Shown: piece after piece, positions 18,230-27,138 of the stretch
Layout: each line of letters opens with the position of its first letter
How positions within the stretch are numbered: the first letter of the stretch is position 1
Origin: Vibrio sp. 14G-20
Lineage (GTDB): Bacteria > Pseudomonadota > Gammaproteobacteria > Enterobacterales > Vibrionaceae
Length of the DNA stretch: 64,000 nt
Reading direction: 5' to 3'
NCBI RefSeq assembly: GCF_026241515.1
Contig: NZ_JAPHPW010000010.1
Coordinates: 124,001 to 188,000 of the forward strand
Position numbers and translations under genes: made by a program
The notes under the pieces: generated by a model
Seen by the model: the letters and a program-made list of their open reading frames with translations, nothing else
What the model was told of the DNA's origin: nothing
Database searches by the model: none

Positions 18230-18622
18230 GCGGCTGTGATCGACACGATCAATCGCGGGTGCGCTGAACTAATGAAAGACGAAAGAGAGTTGCTGGTCAG
18301 TATTTGGGATGCTTGCTTTCCAAGTGAAGGGAATCAAGGTACAAGAAATAAAGTGGCCGCCAGTAAATCATTATTAGTGTAGGGCGTTCGCTGTACGGCC
18401 ACAGGTCAGAGGGACCATTATTCTGTGGTTCAAAGTAGGCAATGAGCATAAAACTCGAATCGCGCTCCTGAACTCGTGGGCGCATAGTAGCGAGGCGATC
18501 CGAATTGATCCGTGAGAGAGATCGCACTAACTATTAACAAATCAGCGTAGGACGTAAATTGAATGACGTTTTCCACACTAGGTCACATTTGTAACAACAT
18601 ATTTATCAGAAGGCAGTAAAGC
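18230..18622 (+). other. recC-recB spacer
   Basis: 393 bp inside what is normally a compact recombination operon. In E. coli this position holds ptrA (protease III), which is absent here. A short ORF (18272-18382, 36 codons, no ribosome binding site) and a minus-strand ORF are present, but neither looks coding. No terminator hairpin with T tract is visible, so recB may have an additional promoter here or be read through. I see nothing else assignable. Confidence 0.5.
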
Positions 18623-21600
18623 ATGACGACCACAAGCAGTGTTCAGGTAATTGCTCCACAGACACTCAATACCATGACGTTTCCACTTCATGGCGCGCGT
18701 TTAATTGAAGCGTCGGCGGGTACAGGTAAAACATTTACCATTGCTGGCTTGTACTTACGCCTACTGCTTGGGCACGGCACGGCTGCACCACAAGGTGAGC
18801 TTACAGAAGCTACCCGACACCATGAGCCACTGACCGTAGACCAAATTCTGGTGGTGACCTTTACCGAAGCGGCAACTGCAGAGCTGCGGGATCGTATTCG
18901 TGCCCGAATCCATGATGCACGCATTGCGTTTGCTCGTGGACAAAGTGACGACCCAGTGATTGCTCCTTTGTTACAAGCCATCGAGGATCACGCGGGCGCA
19001 GCGAAAACACTGCTCAATGCGGAAAGGCAAATGGATGAAGCTGCGGTCTACACCATTCACGGCTTCTGTCAGCGCATGTTGACCCAAAATGCCTTTGAGT
19101 CTGGCAGTCGATTTGATAATGAATTTGTGACCGATGAAAGTCACCTGAAAGCGCAAGTGGTTGCTGACTATTGGCGTAAGCAGTTTTACCCACTACCTAT
19201 TCAACTAGCAGGTGAGGTTCGTAATATTTGGGGCTCACCGGCTGCATTATTAGCAGACGTAAATCGCTATTTGACGGGTTCTCCACTAAAGCTAACCGTG
19301 GAAGCGATGTCGGGTGACTTGCAAGCTCTGCACGACCAAAACCTAGATAAAGTGAAGCAACTTAAGGCGTTGTGGTGCGAATCCGAAGCGGACTTTTTGG
19401 CTTTGATTTCAGGTTCAGATGTGAACAAACGCAGCTACACCAAGAAGTCGTTGCCGACATGGTTAGAAGCGGTGACGGCATGGGCGCAGAGCGACACTCA
19501 TGATTACCAGTTTCCAGATAAACTAGAGAAGTTCTCACAAGCAACATTAATTGAGAAAACACCTAAAGGTACAGCTCCTCAACACGCGGTGTTTGAGGCT
19601 ATTGAGAACTTCTTAAACTCTCCTGCCGACCTGAAAGCCCCATTGTTGGCACATGCGATTACTCATTGTCGGACCATGTTAGCCAAAGCTAAACAGCAGA
19701 AGCAATGGCTATCGTTTGATGATTTGCTGACTCAGTTATCTGCGTCGATTGATGTGGATGAGCAATCACTGCTGGTGGAAAGAATTCGTACCTTATACCC
19801 AGTGGCGATGATCGATGAATTCCAAGATACCGATCCGCTGCAGTACAGTATTTTCAGCCGAATTTATCTCGATAACCCGCAGTGTGGTCTGTTTATGATC
19901 GGTGACCCGAAGCAGGCTATTTATGGCTTCCGTGGCGCGGATATCTTTACCTACATTAAGGCAAGAAACCAAGTTAGTGCACACTATACGTTAGGCACTA
20001 ACTGGCGTTCGAGTGCTGATATGGTCAGCGCGGTAAACCAAGTGTTTATGAATTCGGATAGCCCGTTTATCTACGACCAAGACATTCCATTTTTGCCCGT
20101 CGCAGCCAGCCCATCGGCTGATAAACGCCAATGGGTAATGAACGGAGAAACTCAGCACGCACTTACCTTTTGGCTGCAAGATGCTGAAGATAAGCCATTA
20201 CCAAAAGGCGAATATCACAAAGCCATGGCCGAGGCGACGGCGAGTCAAGTTCAAACCATTCTGACGGCTTCTCAAAACGAACAAGCCTATTTTGATAACG
20301 GCAAAAAACAACATGCTGTGAATGCGGGTGATATTGCTGTCTTGGTTCGAACCGGTAGTGAAGGTCGTCTGATTAAGAACGCGCTGTCTGAGCAAGGCAT
20401 TGCAAGCGTGTATTTGTCTAACCGAGATAGCGTGTTCACCAGCTTGGTCGCACAAGATATTCAGCGTTTATTACAGGCGGTGCTGACTCCTGAAAATGAC
20501 CGTGCATTACGCGCCAGTTTAGCGTCGGAGTTGTTTGCTTTGGATGCCGCATCATTGGATGAACTCAACAACGATGAAGTGGTGTGGGAAAACGTCGTTA
20601 ACGAATTTCGAGAATACCGTAAGTTATGGCTGCAGCGTGGTGTGTTACCAATGCTGCGTAGCGTGATCAGCAAGCGACATTTAGCGGAACGCTTACTGGA
20701 AGAAGAAAATGGTGAGCGCTCACTCACCGACTTGATGCACATAGGCGAATTGCTGCAACAAGCAAGACAAGAGCTCGACAGCGACTACGGTTTGTTGCGT
20801 TGGCTAGCTGAAGCGATTTCCGATGCACAAAATGGTTTAGGCGGTAGTGAAGACGATATTCAACGTCTTGAATCAGAAAGAAACTTGGTTCAAATCGTTA
20901 CCATTCACAAGTCGAAAGGTTTGGAATATGACCTAGTATTCCTACCATTTGTCGCGAGTTACCGAGAAGCGAGTGAAGGCAAATTCTACGACCATGATTC
21001 AGATACCACGGTGCTTGATATCACTGGTAGTGACAGCGCATTGGCACAAGCCGATAAAGAGCGACTAGCGGAAGACTTGCGCTTGATTTATGTAGCGCTG
21101 ACTCGTGCGGTTTATGGTTGTTTCATTGGTATGGCGCCACTGCGTAAAGGGCGTTCAACCAAAGAACCGACAGGCGTGCATTTGAGTGCCATGGGCTACT
21201 TGGTTCAAAACGGACAAGAGCAGGGTATTGCAGAATTGCATCAAGCTCTAGCGGCAATTAAAGGCAAAAATTCAAGTGTGCTGTTAGCCGAAACACCAAC
21301 TGCTCATGAGCAAGTGTTTGTACAAACAGAGCAAGTGAGTGAAGAGTTACATGCTAATGAACTCAAGGCTTCAATCGACAGGGCTTGGCGTATAACCAGT
21401 TACTCGGGGCTTGTAAAGCAAGGCAGTCACGGTGCTAGTCATGACGCGACCATTGAGGTGTCTGGCTTTGATATTGACTCGGCTGATGAACAGGATGAGT
21501 CTGAGTTGATTGAACCTGAACGCTCTATCTTTACGTTCCCTCGTGGTGCTCGCCCAGGTACTTTCTTGCACACCTTGTTTGAGGAGGTTGAGTTTACCGA

Positions 21601-22297
21601 GCCAGCAACCAGCGAACATAACACGCAAGTAATCACTCACTTATTAGAATCAGAACAATACGAATTAGAGTGGCTACCTGTGCTTCAACAACTGGTCGAT
21701 GCGGTGTTGAACACCGCGTTGGATGGCAAGAACTTAAAACTAAGCGAGAAAGACTCAACACAACGATTAGTCGAGATGGAGTTCTTACTACCAATCGAAG
21801 TATTGGCTGCATCTGAACTGAATCAAACCATCCAGTATCACGATCCATTGTCAGCAAAAGCGGGTGATTTAGGCTTTCAAACGGTGCGAGGCATGTTGAA
21901 AGGCTTCATCGATTTGGTGTTTGAGCATCAAGGTAAATACTATGTACTCGACTGGAAATCGAACCATCTAGGTGATGACGTTGCCGTCTACCATGGTGAA
22001 GCATTGAAATCGGCGATGGCCGACCACCGCTACGATCTGCAATATCAAATCTATGCGTTGGCATTGCACCGCTTCCTACGCAGTCGCGTAGCAGATTACA
22101 GTTATGAGCAACATTTTGGTGGGGCTTATTACTTGTTCCTACGAGGAATGGACGGCCAATCTCAACAAGGTATTTTCTCGGCTAAACCAACCTTGGCTGT
22201 GCTCGATGAAATGGATCAATTGATTGACGGTAAAGTGATAGACAGACGTTCAGCACAATTGAATGACGATGAAACTGGACAGATGGGGCTTTTATAA
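18623..22297 (+). CDS. recB: Exodeoxyribonuclease V subunit beta (RecB)
   Basis: RecB is the 3'-5' helicase and sole nuclease of RecBCD. At 1224 residues it is close to the family norm (E. coli 1180). Superfamily 1 motifs are visible in order: Walker A SAGTGKT (31-37), VVTFTEAATAELRDR, IHGFCQRML, MIDEFQDTDPLQY, GDPKQAIYGFRGAD, HKSKGLEYDLV and LRLIYVALTRA. The C-terminal nuclease domain has FIDLVFEHQGKYYVLDWKSN with Asp1110 and the following Lys, equivalent to the catalytic Asp1080 and Lys1082 of E. coli. AAGG before ATG 18623 supports the start. The stop overlaps the recD ATG by one base. Confidence 0.97.
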   Translation: MTTTSSVQVIAPQTLNTMTFPLHGARLIEASAGTGKTFTIAGLYLRLLLGHGTAAPQGELTEATRHHEPLTVDQILVVTFTEAATAELRDRIRARIHDARIAFARGQSDDPVIAPLLQAIEDHAGAAKTLLNAERQMDEAAVYTIHGFCQRMLTQNAFESGSRFDNEFVTDESHLKAQVVADYWRKQFYPLPIQLAGEVRNIWGSPAALLADVNRYLTGSPLKLTVEAMSGDLQALHDQNLDKVKQLKALWCESEADFLALISGSDVNKRSYTKKSLPTWLEAVTAWAQSDTHDYQFPDKLEKFSQATLIEKTPKGTAPQHAVFEAIENFLNSPADLKAPLLAHAITHCRTMLAKAKQQKQWLSFDDLLTQLSASIDVDEQSLLVERIRTLYPVAMIDEFQDTDPLQYSIFSRIYLDNPQCGLFMIGDPKQAIYGFRGADIFTYIKARNQVSAHYTLGTNWRSSADMVSAVNQVFMNSDSPFIYDQDIPFLPVAASPSADKRQWVMNGETQHALTFWLQDAEDKPLPKGEYHKAMAEATASQVQTILTASQNEQAYFDNGKKQHAVNAGDIAVLVRTGSEGRLIKNALSEQGIASVYLSNRDSVFTSLVAQDIQRLLQAVLTPENDRALRASLASELFALDAASLDELNNDEVVWENVVNEFREYRKLWLQRGVLPMLRSVISKRHLAERLLEEENGERSLTDLMHIGELLQQARQELDSDYGLLRWLAEAISDAQNGLGGSEDDIQRLESERNLVQIVTIHKSKGLEYDLVFLPFVASYREASEGKFYDHDSDTTVLDITGSDSALAQADKERLAEDLRLIYVALTRAVYGCFIGMAPLRKGRSTKEPTGVHLSAMGYLVQNGQEQGIAELHQALAAIKGKNSSVLLAETPTAHEQVFVQTEQVSEELHANELKASIDRAWRITSYSGLVKQGSHGASHDATIEVSGFDIDSADEQDESELIEPERSIFTFPRGARPGTFLHTLFEEVEFTEPATSEHNTQVITHLLESEQYELEWLPVLQQLVDAVLNTALDGKNLKLSEKDSTQRLVEMEFLLPIEVLAASELNQTIQYHDPLSAKAGDLGFQTVRGMLKGFIDLVFEHQGKYYVLDWKSNHLGDDVAVYHGEALKSAMADHRYDLQYQIYALALHRFLRSRVADYSYEQHFGGAYYLFLRGMDGQSQQGIFSAKPTLAVLDEMDQLIDGKVIDRRSAQLNDDETGQMGLL

Positions 22298-24522
22298 TGA
22301 CAACAACGACCACTAATACCAGCATAGAAGCTGCGAACACGCTAAAGCCAGTTTCACTTATTCCTGAGCAACTTATGGATGTACTCAAGTTTCTTGCGGA
22401 TAAGGGTTCTATTCGTCAGTTGGATTATCAATTTGCCCGTTTTATTGCTCAGCAAGCGACGAGTCACTCTCAAGAGATCAGTTTTCTCGCTGGGGTAGTA
22501 AGCCATGAATTAGGCAAAGGGCACATTTGTACTCAGCTTATACAGCAACATACGACAGGCCCTGACCAAACGGCAGATCTAGCTCAGTTACTTGGGTTGT
22601 ACGGTGAAACTGCCCTGCAATTGAATCAAAAGTTGTTGGGTATTGATTGGGTGACTGTTCTGCAATCATCTAACCTAGTTGGAACAACGAATGACTGCGT
22701 TAAGCCGTTGATGTTTGATGGGCAGCGTGTCTACTTGCAGCGTTATTGGAACTACGAAGTTGTGTTGGCTGAGATCTTAAACCGTTTAAGTAAGCCAGTA
22801 GAGTTCAATATTGAGCAGAAAAAAGCGCTAACTGAAACGCTCAATCAACTATTCGCACGCAGTTACCATTTTCTGTTCAATGCCTTAGCAAAGGCTGAAG
22901 CAAACCAACAAACCTCTCAAGTGTTGCGTCAGCAGTTAGTGTGTGACCATCTAGATATCGTCGATGAACAGGCTTTGGATTGGGGTTCTATCGATCAAGC
23001 GATTGTTCAAGCCAAACAAGTGACCGATTTAGATGTACTGGATAGTCTAGTGCCGTTATCTGTCTGTTTGAACTGGCAAAAGGTCGCGGCAGCGGTGGCG
23101 TTAAGCCGTCGTTTCGCGGTGATTTCTGGTGGGCCGGGCACGGGTAAAACCACTACGGTAACCAAATTACTATCGGCGATGGTTGAGCAATCGTTAAGCC
23201 AAGGTAAAACACCGACGATCAAGCTGGTGGCTCCGACAGGTAAAGCGGCGGCACGTTTAACTGAGTCGATTGGTAAAGCGATTGAGCAGCTGCCATTAGC
23301 ACCTGAAGTAAAGGACAACATACCAACAGAATCGAGCACCTTACACAGATTACTCGGCGCGATTCCTAATCGAGCGGAATTTAGACATAACCGACGCAAC
23401 CCACTCCACCTTGATATCTTGGTAGTGGATGAAGCTTCGATGGTCGACTTATCCATGATGTATAAGCTGGTGGATGCACTTCCTGAACACGCAAGGCTTA
23501 TCTTGTTGGGAGATAAAGACCAACTGGCTTCCGTTGAGGCTGGCGCAGTGTTAGGTGATATCTGTTCATTCAACTCTGCTGGTTATAGTAGTGCGCAAGG
23601 CAACTTGATTGCAGATATGACAGGATTTGATGCGATAGCTAAACCAAGACAAGTCAAAGCTGGATCGGTTAATCCTCCTGCGATTGCAGATAGTTTGTGC
23701 ATGCTGCAGAAGAGTTACCGCTTCGATGCGCGTTCAGGTATCGGGCAGTTGGCAAAAGCGATCAATAACGGTTCTGCTAATCAGGTCGATCAAGTGTTTG
23801 CTAAAGGGTTTGGAGACATTGAAAATCACCCGCTGTCGAGTGATAGCTATAACTTGATGCTGCGAACTCTGGTCAATGAATATGGTGGGTATCTCAATAG
23901 AATGAATGTACCGCTTGAAGAGCTAGAGACTCAAGAATCACGCGCAAAATCGGTTCTCGATCTGTTTAGCCAGTGTCGATTACTGTGTTCTATTCGTGAA
24001 GGGGATTTTGGTGTTAAAGGCCTTAATCACAGAATCGAAAGGGCGCTTGCAGCAAGACGTTTGGTGAATCCACACAACGATGAATTGTGGTATCACGGGC
24101 GACCTGTGATGGTAACGCGTAATGATCATGGTTTGGGTTTGTATAATGGTGATATTGGTATCTGTATGCTTGAGGCTGATGCAACGACTTTAGAGTCAAA
24201 TAGTGCGAATTCCACACCTAGATTGAAGGTGTATTTTGAGTTACCAGATGGCAGTGTGAAAGCAGTGCTTCCAAGCCGAGTCCCTGATCATGAGACCGCT
24301 TATGCGATGACGATACACAAATCTCAAGGCAGTGAATTTGATCTGACCTTAATGATCTTACCGCCAGACTTCAGCCCTATTTTAACGCGCGAGCTTATCT
24401 ATACAGGGATTACGCGTGCTAAGAAACGACTGATGATGTTCAGCGATACAAATGTATTGAAGCGTGGGATTAAGGTGAAAACAGAGCGAGTGAGTGGTTT
24501 AGGCAGTCGCTTAACGAATTAG
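22297..24522 (+). CDS. recD: Exodeoxyribonuclease V subunit alpha (RecD)
   Basis: RecD is the fast 5'-3' helicase of RecBCD. The 741 residues (E. coli 608) include an N-terminal region of about 265 residues that docks on RecC, then the SF1B helicase. Walker A is GGPGTGKTTT from residue 278, followed by VAPTGKAAARL, ILVVDEASMVDLSMM, GDKDQLASVEAGAVLGDIC and, near the end, YAMTIHKSQGSEFD and IYTGITRAK. The extra length appears as a poorly conserved insert between about residues 440 and 540. Start ATG 22297 overlaps the recB stop in TAATG, so translation is probably coupled. Confidence 0.96.
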   Translation: MTTTTTNTSIEAANTLKPVSLIPEQLMDVLKFLADKGSIRQLDYQFARFIAQQATSHSQEISFLAGVVSHELGKGHICTQLIQQHTTGPDQTADLAQLLGLYGETALQLNQKLLGIDWVTVLQSSNLVGTTNDCVKPLMFDGQRVYLQRYWNYEVVLAEILNRLSKPVEFNIEQKKALTETLNQLFARSYHFLFNALAKAEANQQTSQVLRQQLVCDHLDIVDEQALDWGSIDQAIVQAKQVTDLDVLDSLVPLSVCLNWQKVAAAVALSRRFAVISGGPGTGKTTTVTKLLSAMVEQSLSQGKTPTIKLVAPTGKAAARLTESIGKAIEQLPLAPEVKDNIPTESSTLHRLLGAIPNRAEFRHNRRNPLHLDILVVDEASMVDLSMMYKLVDALPEHARLILLGDKDQLASVEAGAVLGDICSFNSAGYSSAQGNLIADMTGFDAIAKPRQVKAGSVNPPAIADSLCMLQKSYRFDARSGIGQLAKAINNGSANQVDQVFAKGFGDIENHPLSSDSYNLMLRTLVNEYGGYLNRMNVPLEELETQESRAKSVLDLFSQCRLLCSIREGDFGVKGLNHRIERALAARRLVNPHNDELWYHGRPVMVTRNDHGLGLYNGDIGICMLEADATTLESNSANSTPRLKVYFELPDGSVKAVLPSRVPDHETAYAMTIHKSQGSEFDLTLMILPPDFSPILTRELIYTGITRAKKRLMMFSDTNVLKRGIKVKTERVSGLGSRLTN

Positions 24523-24570
24523 TCGTTAATGGACGCTAGAAAAGGGCTTGAACTTAGAGCTAGATAAACA

Positions 24571-24596
24571 CAAAGCAACCATCCCTGGTTGCTTTG
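24571..24596. terminator. Hairpin terminator after recD
   Basis: A perfect 11-bp stem CAAAGCAACCA (24571-24581) with TGGTTGCTTTG (24586-24596) and a TCCC loop, 48 nt after recD. The T tracts are short on both sides, so it may be bidirectional and moderately efficient. Confidence 0.75.
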
Positions 24597-24603
24597 AACG
24601 TTA

Positions 24604-24894
24604 TTAAGACTCTTTGCTTAAAAACGCTCGAGTAAACGATATGTGGTTTATCTTGTACTTTGCTTGGCAATTCAAAATAAACTCTTTTAGATTCTCGCTA
24701 ACAGGGAACACGCAGTGTACGTCTAGCCCTTCTAAGAATTGGTTATCAGCCATATCCCAAAAACTTTGCAGCGAGTTACAAACAATGGTTCTCATATCAA
24801 TGTTGCTCTTTTTGCTGTTTATATCAACGGTCAGAACGGCTTCTAGCGTGTTGACCGTTAACGGGTATAGCAATCCGTGCAGTGACCACCTCAA
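24604..24894 (-). CDS. Small hypothetical protein
   Basis: A 96-codon minus-strand reading frame beginning with TTG at 24894; a shorter version would begin at an internal ATG at codon 34 (MRTIVCNSLQSFWDMA). I do not recognise it. It contains three cysteines, no clear signal peptide and no membrane segment; the tail FTRAFLSKES is basic. A TATAGAAT-type -10 on the minus strand near 24962-24969 could drive it, and the hairpin at 24571-24596 could end it, which argues mildly for a real gene. Against it are the lack of a good ribosome binding site and a comparable ORF on the other strand. Confidence 0.4.
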   Translation of the reverse strand: MRWSLHGLLYPLTVNTLEAVLTVDINSKKSNIDMRTIVCNSLQSFWDMADNQFLEGLDVHCVFPVSENLKEFILNCQAKYKINHISFTRAFLSKES

Positions 24895-25075
24895 TGTTAT
24901 AGGTTAAACATTGGGGGGTATTCCAATAAAAACGTTTGTTGACATTCATAAAACGTGCAAATTCTATACAATTATTGGTGTGAGTTAAAGTGCATAGTTA
25001 ATAAAACTCATATAGTAAACGATTACATTTGCAATTAATTTGAAATCAAAGTGAGATTTTGATCCAAAACTTTAT
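24895..25075. other. Intergenic region before the argA 3' end
   Basis: AT-rich spacer. A consensus plus-strand -35 (TTGACA, 24939-24944) has a -10-like TCTATA about 18 bp on, pointing toward the 3' end of argA. The same region on the minus strand offers a TATAGAAT for the small upstream ORF. No argA terminator with a clear stem and T tract was found. Confidence 0.4.
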
Positions 25076-26413
25076 TTATACGTTCAATGCTAGGATCTTT
25101 GAATTTCGTTGATAGTTATAAAGCCCCTGTTTTTCCATCGGTAATTCATCAACACCTATCTCGTAAAAACCCTGTTCGCGGAACCAATGAAGGCTATGTG
25201 TGGTGAGGACAAAAATCTGGTCGATATCACGAGATTTCGATTGATGACGCATGTAATCCAGCAATAATTGCCCACGGTTTCCATCACGGTAATCAGGGTG
25301 GATAGCGACGCACGCCATCTCTGCCATGTGATCTTCTGGATACGCATATAGTGCTGCGCAGCCAATAATTAGACCGTCTTTTTCGATAATGGTAAAACGA
25401 TGGATCTCTTGTTCTAACTGTTCTCTTGAACGACGAACGAGAATACCTTGTTCTTCAAGCGGGCGAATAAGATCAAAGATGCCGCCAATATCGTCGATCT
25501 GAGCTTGTCTTACTTGCTCGGCACTCGCCATAACCACTTGGGTTCCAATACCATCGAAAGAGAACAGTTCTTGGATTAGTGCACCATCCACTTTGTAGCT
25601 GATTAAGTGACAACGAGGTACGCCTGCACGACACGCTGAGATAGCACCTTTTAGGAATCTAAGTGTGCCAGTGCTCATGTCTTCGGCAGGGTTTTGAGAT
25701 TGAGTTAAGCGCTCTAGAATGAGTTTGGCGTCTTTTGGGAAAAGTTCGGCGAGTACATTACCGTTTTGATCCGTGACCCCTTGCTCAGAACAAAAGCCAA
25801 TCAGCTTGTCGGCCTTTAGACGAATAGCAACTTGGGTCGCGACCTCTTCAGAAAGTAGGTTAAAGCTTTCGCCTGTCACGGAGCTGGCAATAGGGCCAAG
25901 CAGTACAATTGAACCTTGGTCAAGCGTGCGATTGATCCCTTCGATATCGATTCGACGAATACGCCCGCTGTGGCAATAATCCGTACCGTCATCCACGCCT
26001 AGCGGCTGAGCCGTAATGAAGTTACCACTCATCACATTGAGTTGAGTACCTGCCATCGGGGTGTTGTTCAAACTCATCGAAAGTCGAGCTGTGATGGCAA
26101 GTTGTAGTTGGCCAGCAGCCTGCATAGCGACGCCCAAAGAGTATTCATCAGTGACCCTAATATTCTTGTGATATGGCGTATGGCAATCTTGCTTGGCGAG
26201 CAATTGGTTGATCTGCGGTCTTGCTCCGTGAACGAGAACAATCTTTACCCCAAGGCTGTGGAGCAAGGCTATATCACTAATAATGTTACCAAAGTTCCTA
26301 TCGGCAACGGCTTCGCCTCCCAGCATAATGACCATGGTTTTGCCACGATGAGCATTTACGTAAGGGGTTGATTGTCTGAAACCTTTTACTAGCGCTGTAC
26401 TTCTTAATTTCAC
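25076..26413 (-). CDS. argA: N-acetylglutamate synthase
   Basis: ArgA acetylates glutamate with acetyl-CoA, the committed step of arginine synthesis, and is feedback-inhibited by arginine. The 445 residues have the classical two-domain form: an N-terminal amino-acid-kinase-like regulatory domain ([26 protein letters not shown]) to about residue 280 and a C-terminal GNAT acetyltransferase domain ([25 protein letters not shown]). ATG 26413 begins [24 protein letters not shown] as in E. coli. Tandem ARG boxes just upstream indicate ArgR repression. It is a single gene divergent from a DUF2850-type protein. Confidence 0.97.
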   Translation of the reverse strand: MKLRSTALVKGFRQSTPYVNAHRGKTMVIMLGGEAVADRNFGNIISDIALLHSLGVKIVLVHGARPQINQLLAKQDCHTPYHKNIRVTDEYSLGVAMQAAGQLQLAITARLSMSLNNTPMAGTQLNVMSGNFITAQPLGVDDGTDYCHSGRIRRIDIEGINRTLDQGSIVLLGPIASSVTGESFNLLSEEVATQVAIRLKADKLIGFCSEQGVTDQNGNVLAELFPKDAKLILERLTQSQNPAEDMSTGTLRFLKGAISACRAGVPRCHLISYKVDGALIQELFSFDGIGTQVVMASAEQVRQAQIDDIGGIFDLIRPLEEQGILVRRSREQLEQEIHRFTIIEKDGLIIGCAALYAYPEDHMAEMACVAIHPDYRDGNRGQLLLDYMRHQSKSRDIDQIFVLTTHSLHWFREQGFYEIGVDELPMEKQGLYNYQRNSKILALNV

Positions 26414-26426
26414 AGAACAAGTCCAT

Positions 26427-26465
26427 TTTGTTTATTTATTCGATAATTTAGCATTTAAATTCAAA
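26427..26465 (-). promoter_or_regulatory. Tandem ARG boxes (ArgR operator) of argA
   Basis: Two 18-bp sites, 26427-26444 (TTTGTTTATTTATTCGAT) and 26448-26465 (TTAGCATTTAAATTCAAA), match the ARG box WNTGAATWWWWATTCANW at 15 and 16 of 18 positions. They are spaced by exactly 3 bp, giving the 21-bp repeat that ArgR hexamers bind. They start 14 bp upstream of the argA ATG. Confidence 0.85.
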
Positions 26466-26559
26466 TATAAACAACACCTTTTTGGAATAAAGCGCAAACT
26501 ATTCTTATCTAGGCTTCAATATATAAACTGTCTCAGTGTAGAATGTATACAGCATCTTT

Positions 26560-27048
26560 ATGAGTAGTAACCGAATGCAACAAGCGCCAGCACGAAAGAA
26601 CAAGATCGATGAAATAACGAAAAACCTTTACAGTGAAGCAGAACAACGCAATCAATCTAAATTGAAGCGTAAGATCATCGAACGTTGCTTGATGGTATTA
26701 GCCTTGGTGGGCTCATTTGCTGTGGTTTCTTTATTTAGCGATGTGCTTTCTCGAGTACAAGATGCAGCAACGCCTGACCACTTGTTATACGGTACTTGGG
26801 TAGAGCAGGATGTTGCCCATTATGCGACGGATGAGTTCGTACTGAATGCTAATGGTGTGTCAGTTCGTGGGTCTGTTGTTTCGACGAGCTTTGACTTTGA
26901 CGGTAGCTACTTCGAGTATAAGGCGGGTGATCAAACGTATCGTTTCCGCATGACCAATTCTGACAATACAGAAATGGTGCTCGATTCTGACAGTCACTAT
27001 AATCCTGTCTTTCGCCTTAAAGGCCATATCGTTCACTCAGTCCGATAG
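26560..27048 (+). CDS. DUF2850-type membrane-anchored protein
   Basis: A 162-residue protein of unknown function that I place, with moderate confidence, in the vibrio DUF2850 family. A basic cytoplasmic N-terminus of about 45 residues is followed by one hydrophobic segment (CLMVLALVGSFAVVSLFSDVL, about residues 46-66) and then a periplasmic beta-rich domain of about 95 residues with YGTWVEQDVAHYATDEF near its start. ATG 26560 has no obvious ribosome binding site; ATG 26575 is an alternative. It is divergent from argA and 51 nt upstream of mltA. Confidence 0.7.
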   Translation: MSSNRMQQAPARKNKIDEITKNLYSEAEQRNQSKLKRKIIERCLMVLALVGSFAVVSLFSDVLSRVQDAATPDHLLYGTWVEQDVAHYATDEFVLNANGVSVRGSVVSTSFDFDGSYFEYKAGDQTYRFRMTNSDNTEMVLDSDSHYNPVFRLKGHIVHSVR

Positions 27049-27138
27049 GTTATCTTACTGTAAACTCTTACAATCTAAGATTGTTTTATCTGACTGTTTT
27101 TGTCATCCTCGATGCATAGAATTTTTAGGATGACTCTT

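Noticed and set aside
18272..18382. 36-codon ORF in the recC-recB spacer
   Set aside because: No ribosome binding site and too short to support without conservation data.
18297..18527. 76-codon minus-strand ORF in the recC-recB spacer
   Set aside because: Sequence looks random, and it is opposite to the operon direction with no promoter or ribosome binding site seen.
24614..24907. 97-codon plus-strand ORF opposite the small hypothetical gene
   Set aside because: It is complementary to the slightly better supported minus-strand frame and ends without a terminator.
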